Shown here piece by piece: positions 25,958 through 33,516 of a stretch of DNA of 64,000 bases. The notes beneath the pieces are model-generated. The model ran no database searches. It was given only the letters and a program-made list of their open reading frames with translations, and was not told where the DNA came from. The stretch is from assembly GCA_024399835.1 (NCBI GenBank), contig JAKSNK010000004.1, positions 30,538 to 94,537 on the forward strand, written 5' to 3'. The translations under genes and the position numbers were made by a program. Positions within the stretch are counted from its first letter, which is position 1. Each line of letters starts with the position of its first letter. The DNA is from Paludibacteraceae bacterium. GTDB lineage: Bacteria; Bacteroidota; Bacteroidia; Bacteroidales; Paludibacteraceae.

Positions 25958-25988
25958 TTGCAAATTCCAAAAAATCTTTGTAATTTCC
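25958..25988 (+). promoter_or_regulatory. decayed duplicate of the 26075 promoter
   Basis: TTG at 25958-25960, a 20-bp spacer and TAATTTCC at 25981-25988. The spacer differs at only two positions from that of the promoter 117 bp downstream, but the -7 box has lost its TTTG. It appears to be a duplicated promoter that has become inactive. The rest of the 25856-26134 gap is AT-rich, with one 7-bp inverted repeat at 26019-26039. Confidence 0.5.
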
Positions 25989-26074
25989 TTCGTAAATTCC
26001 AATAGTTTAAGTCTCTTCAAAATGTGCACTGTACATTTTTCCATATTAAAATAGCAAATAAAAACAAGTTTTTC

Positions 26075-26105
26075 TTGCATATTCCAAAAATTCTTTGTAA
26101 TTTTG
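26075..26105 (+). promoter_or_regulatory. promoter of the 152-residue hypothetical gene
   Basis: TTG at 26075-26077, a 20-bp spacer, then TAATTTTG at 26098-26105, which fits the TAnnTTTG -7 box. It ends 29 bp upstream of the chosen ATG at 26135 and rules out the longer in-frame start at 26024. Confidence 0.72.
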
Positions 26106-26134
26106 CAGGCGGAACGGTAAAAAACGATACAACT

Positions 26135-26593
26135 ATGACTTTGTCTGCTGCGGATCGTAAAGCAATGATGGATGATATGCGCTCGTTTGACGAGCCCATG
26201 CCGGCTGTCGGTATATTTTGGTATGATCCGGAAGAACATACATTGTTTGGCGTTCGTAAAAAGGAGATGACTCCTAAAATGGAAGAAGAAGCTGCCGAGA
26301 GAGGGCTGCCCTTCATTAACTATCAGCGACTGCACCGGCAAATTTGGAAAGAGGAGCACTATCGCGCACTTGCGAAAAATGAACCGACCAAATTTAAGGG
26401 GGATTATACACAAATTCCCCGTGGGCGTGTGGCATGGAATATCAATAAGTTCGTCGTATTTGTCGGGCAATGGGCAAAAGATATTGAGCCGGAGTTAACA
26501 GACCTCATCAATCAAGAATTTGCTCTGCCCTACTTTGAATTTCTATATGATGAGCATTGGGATTTAGGACATGGTTGGTCAGGTGACCTATAG
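26135..26593 (+). CDS. hypothetical protein, 152 residues
   Basis: I do not recognise this protein. From ATG 26135 it is soluble and fairly acidic, with no signal peptide or membrane segment. Notable blocks are PAVGIFWYDPEEHTLFGVRKKEMTP, INYQRLHRQIWKEEHYR, the basic FKGDYTQIPRGRVAW, and FVVFVGQWAKDIEPELTDLINQEFALP before an aromatic, acidic end (YFEFLYDEHWDLGHGW). The even mix of hydrophobic and charged residues suggests a folded domain. It has its own promoter and no operon partner: dsbD diverges on one side and a structured RNA follows on the other. Confidence 0.7.
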   Translation: MTLSAADRKAMMDDMRSFDEPMPAVGIFWYDPEEHTLFGVRKKEMTPKMEEEAAERGLPFINYQRLHRQIWKEEHYRALAKNEPTKFKGDYTQIPRGRVAWNINKFVVFVGQWAKDIEPELTDLINQEFALPYFEFLYDEHWDLGHGWSGDL

Positions 26594-26669
26594 TACTCGC
26601 AACGAGATGTTTAGAAATATAAACCATCAATTATTTATTATCGCCTATGAAATAAAACGAGCAAGAAAA

Positions 26670-26700
26670 TTGCACAATAGATAATACAGCGTTATCTTTG
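26670..26700 (+). promoter_or_regulatory. promoter of the 6S-like RNA
   Basis: TTG at 26670-26672, a 20-bp spacer and TATCTTTG at 26693-26700, which fits the Bacteroidota consensus. The RNA stem begins about 6 bp after the -7 box, as expected for the transcription start. Bases 26594-26669 show no other signal. Confidence 0.75.
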
Positions 26701-26705
26701 TTTCG

Positions 26706-26859
26706 CACATTCTATAAAATCGCCAGTTTTTAGCAGTTGTGAAGTAAAGTTCAACGCTCACTCGTTTCGAGTGGGCTTTACTTCGTAAATTAATTCAACT
26801 GCGCAGGTGTTTGGCGATACCTATAGAATGTGGATTAAAAAGTTTAGTCCACTTTTTTT
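26706..26859 (+). ncRNA. 6S-like structured RNA
   Basis: A region of about 154 nt without a coding frame that folds into one long interrupted hairpin. An outer 11-bp stem pairs 26706-26716 with 26822-26832. Then 26720-26725 pairs with 26812-26817, 26733-26739 with 26796-26802, 26741-26749 with 26776-26784, and the apical stem 26757-26764 with 26768-26775 around a 3-nt loop. Internal bubbles lie between stems. A promoter precedes it and an intrinsic terminator closes it. A single rod with central bubbles, of this length, is the form of 6S RNA, which binds RNA polymerase by imitating an open promoter. The Bacteroidales-1 RNA motif is an alternative name to test. That a structured RNA gene is present is well supported; its identity is less so. 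Confidence 0.6.
26830..26859 (+). terminator. intrinsic terminator of the 6S-like RNA
   Basis: GTGGATTAAA (26830-26839) pairs with TTTAGTCCAC (26843-26852), with one G-U pair, followed by seven T (26853-26859). Its first three bases also belong to the RNA's outer stem, so the two helices share 26830-26832. Confidence 0.82.
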
Positions 26860-26902
26860 GTGTGCATAGTTGAACAACGGATGTTAAATAACAAATATAA
26901 GT

Positions 26903-27304
26903 ATGAAACGAACATTTATTTTATTTCTTGTCGCCCTATTGGGTGCTATCGGCATTCAGGCAGCCGGTAGAAAAATGAACATTGACGATGCTATTTACAT
27001 GTGGGTAAATGGCAGCAGCGTCTGTTATCGCTTAAGTCAAATGCCACAAATCAAATTTGTAGATGAAGCATTTGTCTTATTGATTGACGGCGTTGAGCAA
27101 CTGCGAGTAAAAACATCTTCTTTGGAAGATATAACTATGACTTACGGAGTGTATCAATCATCTACTCCGACCGACGACAAATCTGTCAGCACTACAGATA
27201 CCCCTGTTCAAAAAGTGGGTAAGTATATCACAGGCGGCAGACTGATTATCGTGAAAGACGGTAAACAATATGATGCAAAAGGACATTTAATTTCAAACAA
27301 ATAA
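26903..27304 (+). CDS. small secreted protein with C-terminal tag motif
   Basis: A 133-residue protein with a signal peptide (about residues 1-21, FILFLVALLGAIGIQAAG). Residues about 30-80 form a beta-rich module (MWVNGSSVCYRLSQMPQIKF ... LEDITMTYG) of a type I recall near the end of many Bacteroidales secreted proteins. It ends with KYITGGRLIIVKDGKQYDAKG, which matches the ends of the proteins at 35295 and 52708. It looks like a carrier module and tag without a cargo domain. It is probably co-transcribed with the FISUMP gene 6 bp downstream. Its function is unknown. Confidence 0.75.
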   Translation: MKRTFILFLVALLGAIGIQAAGRKMNIDDAIYMWVNGSSVCYRLSQMPQIKFVDEAFVLLIDGVEQLRVKTSSLEDITMTYGVYQSSTPTDDKSVSTTDTPVQKVGKYITGGRLIIVKDGKQYDAKGHLISNK

Positions 27305-27310
27305 CTGAAT

Positions 27311-28141
27311 ATGAAGAAACTTATTTTATCAATGGCAATGGTACTGAGTAGTCTATTTGCCATGTCGCAAATGAACCAAATCACATGGTTGAACGGTCGT
27401 GCTGTCTTAGGACAACCGATAGAACAAATTGATAGTGTCAAATATGGCACAATGGACGGTGCAGACCAACTCGTTCTTTGGCTACCAAGATCCGTTGTGG
27501 TTCACGATACCGTTATTGTGCATGATACTATTATTATCAGTACTTGTGACATCATTCATACTCCCGAAGGATTGGAGATGGTCGATTTAGGTTTGCCCAG
27601 TGGTCTCAAGTGGGCAAATATGAATGTGGGTGCCAGTTCTCCCGAAGATTATGGCGATTATTTCGCTTGGGGCGAGACAAAACCCAAAGCCGTGTATGAT
27701 TGGAGTACCTATTTTGATACAAATAACGGCGGTTCTACCTTCATAAAATACAAAAATAATGGAGGCAAGACCACTCTTGACCTTGAGGACGATGCTGCTT
27801 ATATGAATTGGGGAGGCAATTGGCGTATGCCTACATATGCCGAATTTGACGAACTGAGAACCAATTGCACTTGGACTCGGAAAGAAAATTACAATAATAC
27901 CGGCGTGAGTGGTTACATCGTATCCAGTAAGATAAATAGCAATTTTATCTTTTTGCCGGCTTCTGGCTATCACAGCGAATCGTCGCTCAGCCATGTTGGT
28001 TCTATTGGCTACTACAGGTCTTCCTCGCTCAGCGAGAGTTACTCAACCAACGCATATTACCTCATGCTCGGTCAGAGCGTCGTAGCTTGGCTCTGCCATT
28101 ACCGCTGCGATGGTTGCTCCATTCGCCCTGTATGTAAGTAA
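27311..28141 (+). CDS. secreted FISUMP-domain protein
   Basis: A 276-residue exported protein. After the signal peptide (MKKLILSMAMVLSSLFAMSQ) comes a short beta region, a linker with a small repeat (VHDTVIVHDTIII), and then one FISUMP-type domain from about residue 90. The domain hallmarks are VDLGLPSGLKWANMNVG, YFAWGETKPK, the repeated-looking central blocks WGGNWRMPTYAEFDEL and IFLPASGYHS, and an ending CSIRPVCK. The family is common in Bacteroidota and Fibrobacter surface proteins; its role is unknown. It shares a transcript with the preceding gene. Two hairpins follow it. Confidence 0.85.
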   Translation: MKKLILSMAMVLSSLFAMSQMNQITWLNGRAVLGQPIEQIDSVKYGTMDGADQLVLWLPRSVVVHDTVIVHDTIIISTCDIIHTPEGLEMVDLGLPSGLKWANMNVGASSPEDYGDYFAWGETKPKAVYDWSTYFDTNNGGSTFIKYKNNGGKTTLDLEDDAAYMNWGGNWRMPTYAEFDELRTNCTWTRKENYNNTGVSGYIVSSKINSNFIFLPASGYHSESSLSHVGSIGYYRSSSLSESYSTNAYYLMLGQSVVAWLCHYRCDGCSIRPVCK

Positions 28142-28181
28142 AATGAGGGGTTATTCCTCATCTTGTATATATGCACTAAAG

Positions 28182-28213
28182 AAATGCAGAATCTAATCGG
28201 TTCTGCATTTTTT
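28182..28213. terminator. bidirectional terminator between the FISUMP gene and nadE
   Basis: AAATGCAGAA (28182-28191) pairs with TTCTGCATTT (28201-28210), followed by T-rich sequence, and there is an A-run on the other side. It lies between converging genes and may serve both. A weaker 6-bp hairpin, ATGAGG/CCTCAT, lies at 28143-28160. The rest of 28142-28268 shows nothing else. Confidence 0.72.
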
Positions 28214-28268
28214 GATGCAATAATACTACTTTGCAACTCCCTGAAAAACGACAATTGCACAGGAAATG

Positions 28269-30191
28269 TTACAACTCGCAAATATCTGACGGCATACGCC
28301 AATCGCCACGAGGAGACAAGCTGACACAGCACACTTTAGGTCCGTCAGGCAGGCAAGAACGCTTGAACTGCTGGCAATAGAAACGGTGCATGAAGATATT
28401 AAGCCAATACTCAATCTGCTCGGGCGTATATTGGTCCTCAAAAGCCAAAGATGCCATGTAAGCAATCTTTTCGCGCGAGAAACCAAACCGCAAGAAGTAG
28501 TAAATAAAGAAGTCATGCAACTCATACGGTCCGACTTTTTCTTCCGTCTTCTGCGCTATATTGCCCTGTTCGTCGGTAGGCAATAACTCCGGTGAAACAG
28601 GTGTAGAAACGATGTCAACCAATGTCTCGCGTATCGTTCCCGAGAAATAATTCTCTGCCGCATAAATAACCAAATAACGCACCAATGTTTTCGGTATGCC
28701 GGCATTGATACCATACATAGACATGTGGTCTCCACAATAGGTAGCCCACCCTAACGCCAACTCGCTCAAGTCGCCTGTACCGATTACGAGTCCGTTGTAT
28801 TTATTCGCCAAATCCATAAGGATGAGCGTGCGGATGCGCGCTTGGGCATTCTCGTAGGTAACATCGTGCAAATCCATATCGTGGTTAATGGAGTGCAAGT
28901 GCATGGTCGCCTCGTCCCGAATAGGTATTTCGTGCATGGATATACCCAATGCCTCCATCAGCCGCATAGCATTCGAATAAGTGCGGTCGCTGGTACCAAA
29001 GCCGGGCATGGTGACACCCAAAATGCGTGTACGGTCATAGCCCATCATATCGGCAGTCTGTACTGCCACCAACAGCGCCAAAGTCGAATCCAATCCTCCG
29101 GAAACACCAATAACCAGTGTCTCGGCATGTGTATGCTCCCAACGGCGTGCCAGACCATTCGTCTGAATAGAGAACACATCGCCGCAATAAGCATCGTTGT
29201 CTTGCGGTTCAGGCAGGAACGGAGTCGGTGAGAAATGCCGATGCAGAGGTTCTATAAAAGCAATGTCAGACTCAATCGGCGCCACATTGATTTTGCGGTA
29301 ATGCCCATATTGGTCCTTAGTAAAGTTCGTATTACGCTGACGGTCGGTACGCAGTCGCTCTACATCAATTTCCGAAATAGTCAGGCGCCCGTCGTGTACG
29401 AAGCGCTCACCAATCTCCAAAATATCGCCATTCTCAGCAATATATGTCGAGCCAGAGAAAACAACATCGGTAGTAGATTCGCCCACGCCGGACGAAGTAT
29501 AGACATATCCACAATGGACACGCGCAGACTGCTGTGTAATCATTTGCCTACGGAAAGCATGCTTGCCCGTCACGCAGTTGCTACTACTGAGGTTGAAGAC
29601 AATCTCTGCCCCCTGTATCGCCAATTGGGTACTCGGCGGCAACGGACTCCACAGGTCTTCGCACAGTTCAACACCAAAGCAGTAATGGCTTGTCATGAAT
29701 AGCAAGTCTATGCCGAACGGCACATCCCCACCCCACAGTTCTATTGTAGGTATGCGCGGTTGACCGTTGCTTTCGCGCACGGCACGACCGCTGGTAAACC
29801 AACGCTTTTCGTAGAACTCACCCGTATTGGGCAGGTTAATCTTCGGCACGACGCCCATCACTTCGCCGTCGGTCAGCACAAAAGCGCAGTTGAACAAGTT
29901 ATTATCCACCTTGAGTGGCGCACCCACCAGGACAACAATCGATTTACCTCGTGTGAACTCGCATATCTGCTGCAACCCAATCAACGCATCCTGCTGCAAC
30001 TGCTGCGTGAAGAATAAATCCGCACATGTGTAGCCCGTCAAAGTCAATTCGGGGAAACATAGTACCTCAACGCCCTCGTCTATTGCCTCCGTGATTTGCT
30101 GTTTAATCTCATGCACATTGGCATTTACATCGGCAACATGGCACATCGGCACCGCTGCCGCTACGCGTACAAAGCCAAATTTTTTATCCAT
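28269..30191 (-). CDS. nadE: glutamine-dependent NAD+ synthetase
   Basis: A 640-residue two-domain NadE that makes NAD+ from deamido-NAD with glutamine as the nitrogen source. The N-terminal nitrilase domain has the Glu of LCFPELTLTGYTCADL, a Lys in VPKINLPNTGEFYEKRWF and the catalytic Cys in FGVELCEDLWSP. The C-terminal synthetase has the PP-loop VIGVSGGLDSTLALLV (near residue 365) and GTGDLSELALGWATY. The length fits the glutaminase-fused form. Its promoter is at 30211-30242, divergent from the tRNA promoter. Confidence 0.96.
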   Translation of the reverse strand: MDKKFGFVRVAAAVPMCHVADVNANVHEIKQQITEAIDEGVEVLCFPELTLTGYTCADLFFTQQLQQDALIGLQQICEFTRGKSIVVLVGAPLKVDNNLFNCAFVLTDGEVMGVVPKINLPNTGEFYEKRWFTSGRAVRESNGQPRIPTIELWGGDVPFGIDLLFMTSHYCFGVELCEDLWSPLPPSTQLAIQGAEIVFNLSSSNCVTGKHAFRRQMITQQSARVHCGYVYTSSGVGESTTDVVFSGSTYIAENGDILEIGERFVHDGRLTISEIDVERLRTDRQRNTNFTKDQYGHYRKINVAPIESDIAFIEPLHRHFSPTPFLPEPQDNDAYCGDVFSIQTNGLARRWEHTHAETLVIGVSGGLDSTLALLVAVQTADMMGYDRTRILGVTMPGFGTSDRTYSNAMRLMEALGISMHEIPIRDEATMHLHSINHDMDLHDVTYENAQARIRTLILMDLANKYNGLVIGTGDLSELALGWATYCGDHMSMYGINAGIPKTLVRYLVIYAAENYFSGTIRETLVDIVSTPVSPELLPTDEQGNIAQKTEEKVGPYELHDFFIYYFLRFGFSREKIAYMASLAFEDQYTPEQIEYWLNIFMHRFYCQQFKRSCLPDGPKVCCVSLSPRGDWRMPSDICEL

Positions 30192-30210
30192 AGTATGAAT
30201 ATTTTATGTG

Positions 30211-30242
30211 CAAAAATACACTTTTTTTGGCAAATATGCAAA
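30211..30242 (-). promoter_or_regulatory. promoter of nadE
   Basis: On the minus strand, TATTTTTG (30218-30211) is the -7 box, with TTTG at 30242-30239 and a 20-bp spacer. It lies 20 bp upstream of the nadE ATG. Confidence 0.68.
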
Positions 30243-30267
30243 TTTTACGCATTTTTTTTTCAAAATA

Positions 30268-30299
30268 TTTGTGTATTCCAAAAAAATATTGTACCTTTG
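30268..30299 (+). promoter_or_regulatory. promoter of tRNA-Glu
   Basis: TTTG at 30268-30271, a 20-bp spacer and TACCTTTG at 30292-30299, an exact match to the Bacteroidota vegetative promoter. It ends 26 bp before the tRNA. Confidence 0.8.
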
Positions 30300-30325
30300 C
30301 ACCCGCTTTCAAGAGAAAGTTGTAG

Positions 30326-30398
30326 GGTGCTATCGTCTAGTGGCCTAGGACAACGGCCTCTCACGCCGTAAACCCCGGTTCGACTCCGGGTAGCACTA
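30326..30398 (+). tRNA. tRNA-Glu (anticodon CTC)
   Basis: A 73-nt cloverleaf. The acceptor GGTGCTA pairs with TAGCACT (30391-30397) with one G-U closing pair, and the discriminator A is at 30398. The D-arm contains CGTCTAGTGGCC as in other tRNA-Glu. The anticodon stem is ACGGC/GCCGT with loop CTCTCAC, giving CTC. The T-arm is CCCGG-TTCGACT-CCGGG. CCA is not encoded. Confidence 0.95.
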
Positions 30399-30403
30399 CC
30401 CAG

Positions 30404-30430
30404 AAGGAGTTTGACAACAAACTCCTTTTC
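30404..30430 (+). terminator. terminator of tRNA-Glu
   Basis: AAGGAGTTTG (30404-30413) pairs perfectly with CAAACTCCTT (30418-30427) around a 4-nt loop and runs into TTTTC. It separates the tRNA from the FBPase gene 40 bp on. Confidence 0.78.
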
Positions 30431-30468
30431 TTGTATAATAGAGAGAAATACATTTTATACCATCGCTT

Positions 30469-32427
30469 ATGAATTCAGAGACTAAATATTTGCATTTGTT
30501 AAGCAAGCAGTTCCCCGACAAGAACGCTGTTGTCAGCGAGTTGATTAACCTCAAAGCCATTTTATCGCTTCCGAAAGGAACAGAACACTTTGTGAGCGAC
30601 CTGCACGGCGCTTCAAATGCTTTCATCCACATGGTCAAGAACGCCAGCGGTGTGATTCGCCGCAAAGTGGATGACCTATATGGCGAGAGCATGAGTGAAC
30701 AGGAGAAACGCGCCCTATGCGCTCTAATCTACTACCCTACCGAACGAATGGAACTGATTCATAACGGCGTTATTCCACTTCCGCACAACGATTGGGATAC
30801 ATGGTACCGAACCAACCTGCACCACATGGTACATGTAGCGCGGGCGGTTACCGTCAAATACACACGAAGCAAAGTGCGCAAGATATTGCCCAAGCAGTTT
30901 GCCTATGTGATTGAAGAACTGCTCCACGAGACCAATATCGAGCAAGACCGCTCATCCTATTTTAATGCCATTATTGACGGCATTATCGAGACCGGCATGG
31001 CAGAGCAGTTTATTAAGGAAATAGCGTATCTGATTCATAGTCTGACCATTGACACCTTTCATATTGTCGGGGATATCTTCGACCGTGGTCCAAAGGCAGA
31101 AAAAATAATGGAGGTACTTTCCACCATTCGCGACTACGATATTCAGTACGGCAATCACGATATCGAGTGGATGGGTGCGGCAATGGGCAACCGTGCGCTA
31201 ATAGCCACCGTGGTCCGTATCAGCATACGCTATGCCAACATAGAGACATTGGAAGAGGGCTACGGAATCAACCTGCTGCCGTTGGCAAACTTTGCCATGG
31301 AGACATACGGCAATGACCCATGCACGATTTTTCAAACCAAAGACTTTGAGAACAACCCCCGACTGACACGCTCCGCCGGACTGATGGCAAAGATGCACAA
31401 AGCCATCTCTATCATTCAATTCAAGTTGGAGGGACAGACTATCCGCCGCCACCCTGAATGGGAGATGAACGACCGATTACTGTTGGACAAGATTGATTAT
31501 CTGCACGGTACGATACGGATAGACGGGCGAAACTACCCGTTGACCGACACGCATTTGCCAACCATTCGTCCCAATGACCCGTACGCGCTGAGCGAAGAAG
31601 AGGAGGAACTGATGGTACAATTGGAGCGAAGTTGGCGCAAATCCGATAAAATGCAAAGCCACCTCAAGCAGATTTACGAACACGGTTCGCTATTTTTGGT
31701 ACATAACGGTTTTCTGCTCTATCACGCCGCTATCCCCATGAACGAGGACGGAACCTTTACCAAGGTTGACATATGCGGACAACCGGTACAAGGGCGTGCG
31801 CTGATGGAACGCATCGACCAAGTTATCCGCAATGCTTATTACGGCAAAGGCAAGCAGCAACAAGAAGCATTGGACTTTATGCTTTATCTGTGGGAGGGTC
31901 CCCACTCGCCCCTGTACAACAAGGACAAAATGACTACTTTTGAGCGGTATTTCATAGCCGACAAGGATACATGGAAAGAGCAGAAAGGTGCTTATTACGA
32001 ATTGGCCAACCATCGCAGTATATGCGAGAAGATATTGACTGAATTTGGGTTAGACCCGCAGAACGGGCGAATTATCAACGGACATATACCCGTTCGCACC
32101 CTACAGGGCGAAAGTCCATTGCGTGCAGAGGGCAGACGGTTTGTAATAGACGGCGGATTTGCCAAGCCGTATCAGGAGAAAACAGGCATATCGGGCTACA
32201 CTTTGATATACAATAGTCACGGTATTCAGTTGGTTGAGCACGAGTCGTTTGAGAATAGGGAACAAGCCATATTGAGCGGAAGCGACATACAGAACCGTAC
32301 CTTGCTGCAAGACTTCTCCACCCACCGTATGCTGGTTAGCGACACGGATCGGGGTAAAGTGCTCAAAGAGCATGTCCGCGACTTGGAAAAACTGCTCAAG
32401 GCATACGAAGCGGGAAAAATATTATAA
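30469..32427 (+). CDS. fbp: fructose-1,6-bisphosphatase class III
   Basis: A 652-residue class III FBPase, the Firmicutes/Bacteroidota type, which hydrolyses fructose 1,6-bisphosphate to fructose 6-phosphate in gluconeogenesis. The metallophosphatase core shows in FHIVGDIFDRGPKAEKIM (near residue 203), QYGNHDIEWMGAAMGN and the C-terminal INGHIPVRTLQGESP. Full length agrees with the family. It follows the tRNA terminator. No strong promoter is seen in the 40-bp gap, so some expression may come from readthrough. Its end overlaps the converging esterase gene by 6 bp. Confidence 0.95.
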   Translation: MNSETKYLHLLSKQFPDKNAVVSELINLKAILSLPKGTEHFVSDLHGASNAFIHMVKNASGVIRRKVDDLYGESMSEQEKRALCALIYYPTERMELIHNGVIPLPHNDWDTWYRTNLHHMVHVARAVTVKYTRSKVRKILPKQFAYVIEELLHETNIEQDRSSYFNAIIDGIIETGMAEQFIKEIAYLIHSLTIDTFHIVGDIFDRGPKAEKIMEVLSTIRDYDIQYGNHDIEWMGAAMGNRALIATVVRISIRYANIETLEEGYGINLLPLANFAMETYGNDPCTIFQTKDFENNPRLTRSAGLMAKMHKAISIIQFKLEGQTIRRHPEWEMNDRLLLDKIDYLHGTIRIDGRNYPLTDTHLPTIRPNDPYALSEEEEELMVQLERSWRKSDKMQSHLKQIYEHGSLFLVHNGFLLYHAAIPMNEDGTFTKVDICGQPVQGRALMERIDQVIRNAYYGKGKQQQEALDFMLYLWEGPHSPLYNKDKMTTFERYFIADKDTWKEQKGAYYELANHRSICEKILTEFGLDPQNGRIINGHIPVRTLQGESPLRAEGRRFVIDGGFAKPYQEKTGISGYTLIYNSHGIQLVEHESFENREQAILSGSDIQNRTLLQDFSTHRMLVSDTDRGKVLKEHVRDLEKLLKAYEAGKIL

Positions 32428-33516
32428 CTTTTTGTCCTGCAATTCCCACCCTGTAATGGTAGAAATATACGGGATGAGCACATGTGCTGCCTTGCGGTGT
32501 CCCTCGTAGTTGGGATGCCAATCGGCGCCTAAATTGCGTTCATCGTCGTGAAAAAGCCCGTCGTAGAACGGACAAAAATATACTTCGGGCAAATGGCATT
32601 GCTCAACTACTTGCCGTACATATTCCGTAAGGGTAGGAACACCCTTTTTGACACAGCACACGACAGGATGTGATGTGCCGTAGTTGGTTTTAATCGTTTG
32701 CAACAGCCGCTGATAATTGTGCGCAAAAGCGTCATACTCGGGTTGGCGACCGGTAGAGAAATCGTTTCCGCCCAACAGGATGACCGTGATTTGCGGACGA
32801 AAGATTGTCGTATCGGCAGTCCACCGCATGGCAGCCGTCGAATCCATATCAAAAATCTGCTCGTAGCGGTCAGGCATATACCAATCGGGGAACTTGCTGT
32901 TGTAGTTACGCGCTATTCCCATTCCCGAATGGGCGATTAACCGGTAATCGGCATCAAAATATCGTGCTATAATGGCAGCATAAGTCTTGGCGGAAGTTTC
33001 CGTTTGCGGGGTAAAATGGTCGTGTTGCGTACTATTCTCTGCCCCATAGCCACAGGTATAACTGTCTCCGATAAACTCTATTTGGCGTACTTTATAGGGC
33101 TGTGCCTCCAGCAGTTCGCCTTGTACGAGAAATTCGTGGAAAGTAGTCCGTCCCTGTTCGCCCTCAGTCCGCTTGTAGAGAGTGACTGTATGCTCTTTGG
33201 GTCGCCTTGCGGTAAAGAGAACAACGGTAGTGTCGCCTGTTGTACAAATGATTCGGTCCGGCTCGGCGGTCATTTCGCGGTCTATATACAGGTTGTAATA
33301 GTTCTTACCCGTGTCCGACAGGCGCACGGCCAAATAGTTGCCCAAAAAATGGGCATGCACATACACACCTGTCCAATCAGCCGTCACATCCGAGGCAGTA
33401 CGAAGAACGCGCCCATGAAAGCACAAACGGGCATCCGTAGCATGAATACCCGTTATTTGTGCAAATGCGCTTAATGTGCTCAATGCCAAAATCAGTATGA
33501 GCAGATGTTTCTTCAT
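32422..33516 (-). CDS. secreted SGNH/GDSL hydrolase (CE2-like carbohydrate esterase)
   Basis: A 364-residue exported esterase. It has a signal peptide (HLLILILALSTLSAFAQ), an N-terminal beta-sandwich (about residues 25-135) and an SGNH domain with the nucleophile Ser in IEFIGDSYTCGYG (about 150), the Asn block ILLGGNDFST (about 255) and the Asp/His pair in GADWHPNYEGH (about 342). This two-domain layout matches CE2 acetyl-esterases, which deacetylate plant-cell-wall glycans. The ATG overlaps the stop of the pseudouridine synthase (TAATG), so the two are co-transcribed. Confidence 0.86.
   Translation of the reverse strand: MKKHLLILILALSTLSAFAQITGIHATDARLCFHGRVLRTASDVTADWTGVYVHAHFLGNYLAVRLSDTGKNYYNLYIDREMTAEPDRIICTTGDTTVVLFTARRPKEHTVTLYKRTEGEQGRTTFHEFLVQGELLEAQPYKVRQIEFIGDSYTCGYGAENSTQHDHFTPQTETSAKTYAAIIARYFDADYRLIAHSGMGIARNYNSKFPDWYMPDRYEQIFDMDSTAAMRWTADTTIFRPQITVILLGGNDFSTGRQPEYDAFAHNYQRLLQTIKTNYGTSHPVVCCVKKGVPTLTEYVRQVVEQCHLPEVYFCPFYDGLFHDDERNLGADWHPNYEGHRKAAHVLIPYISTITGWELQDKKL

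Noticed and set aside
25910-26470. A 186-residue minus-strand open frame across the promoter region
   Set aside because: It covers two promoter-like elements and the antisense of the 152-residue gene; its C-terminus is AT-rich noise.
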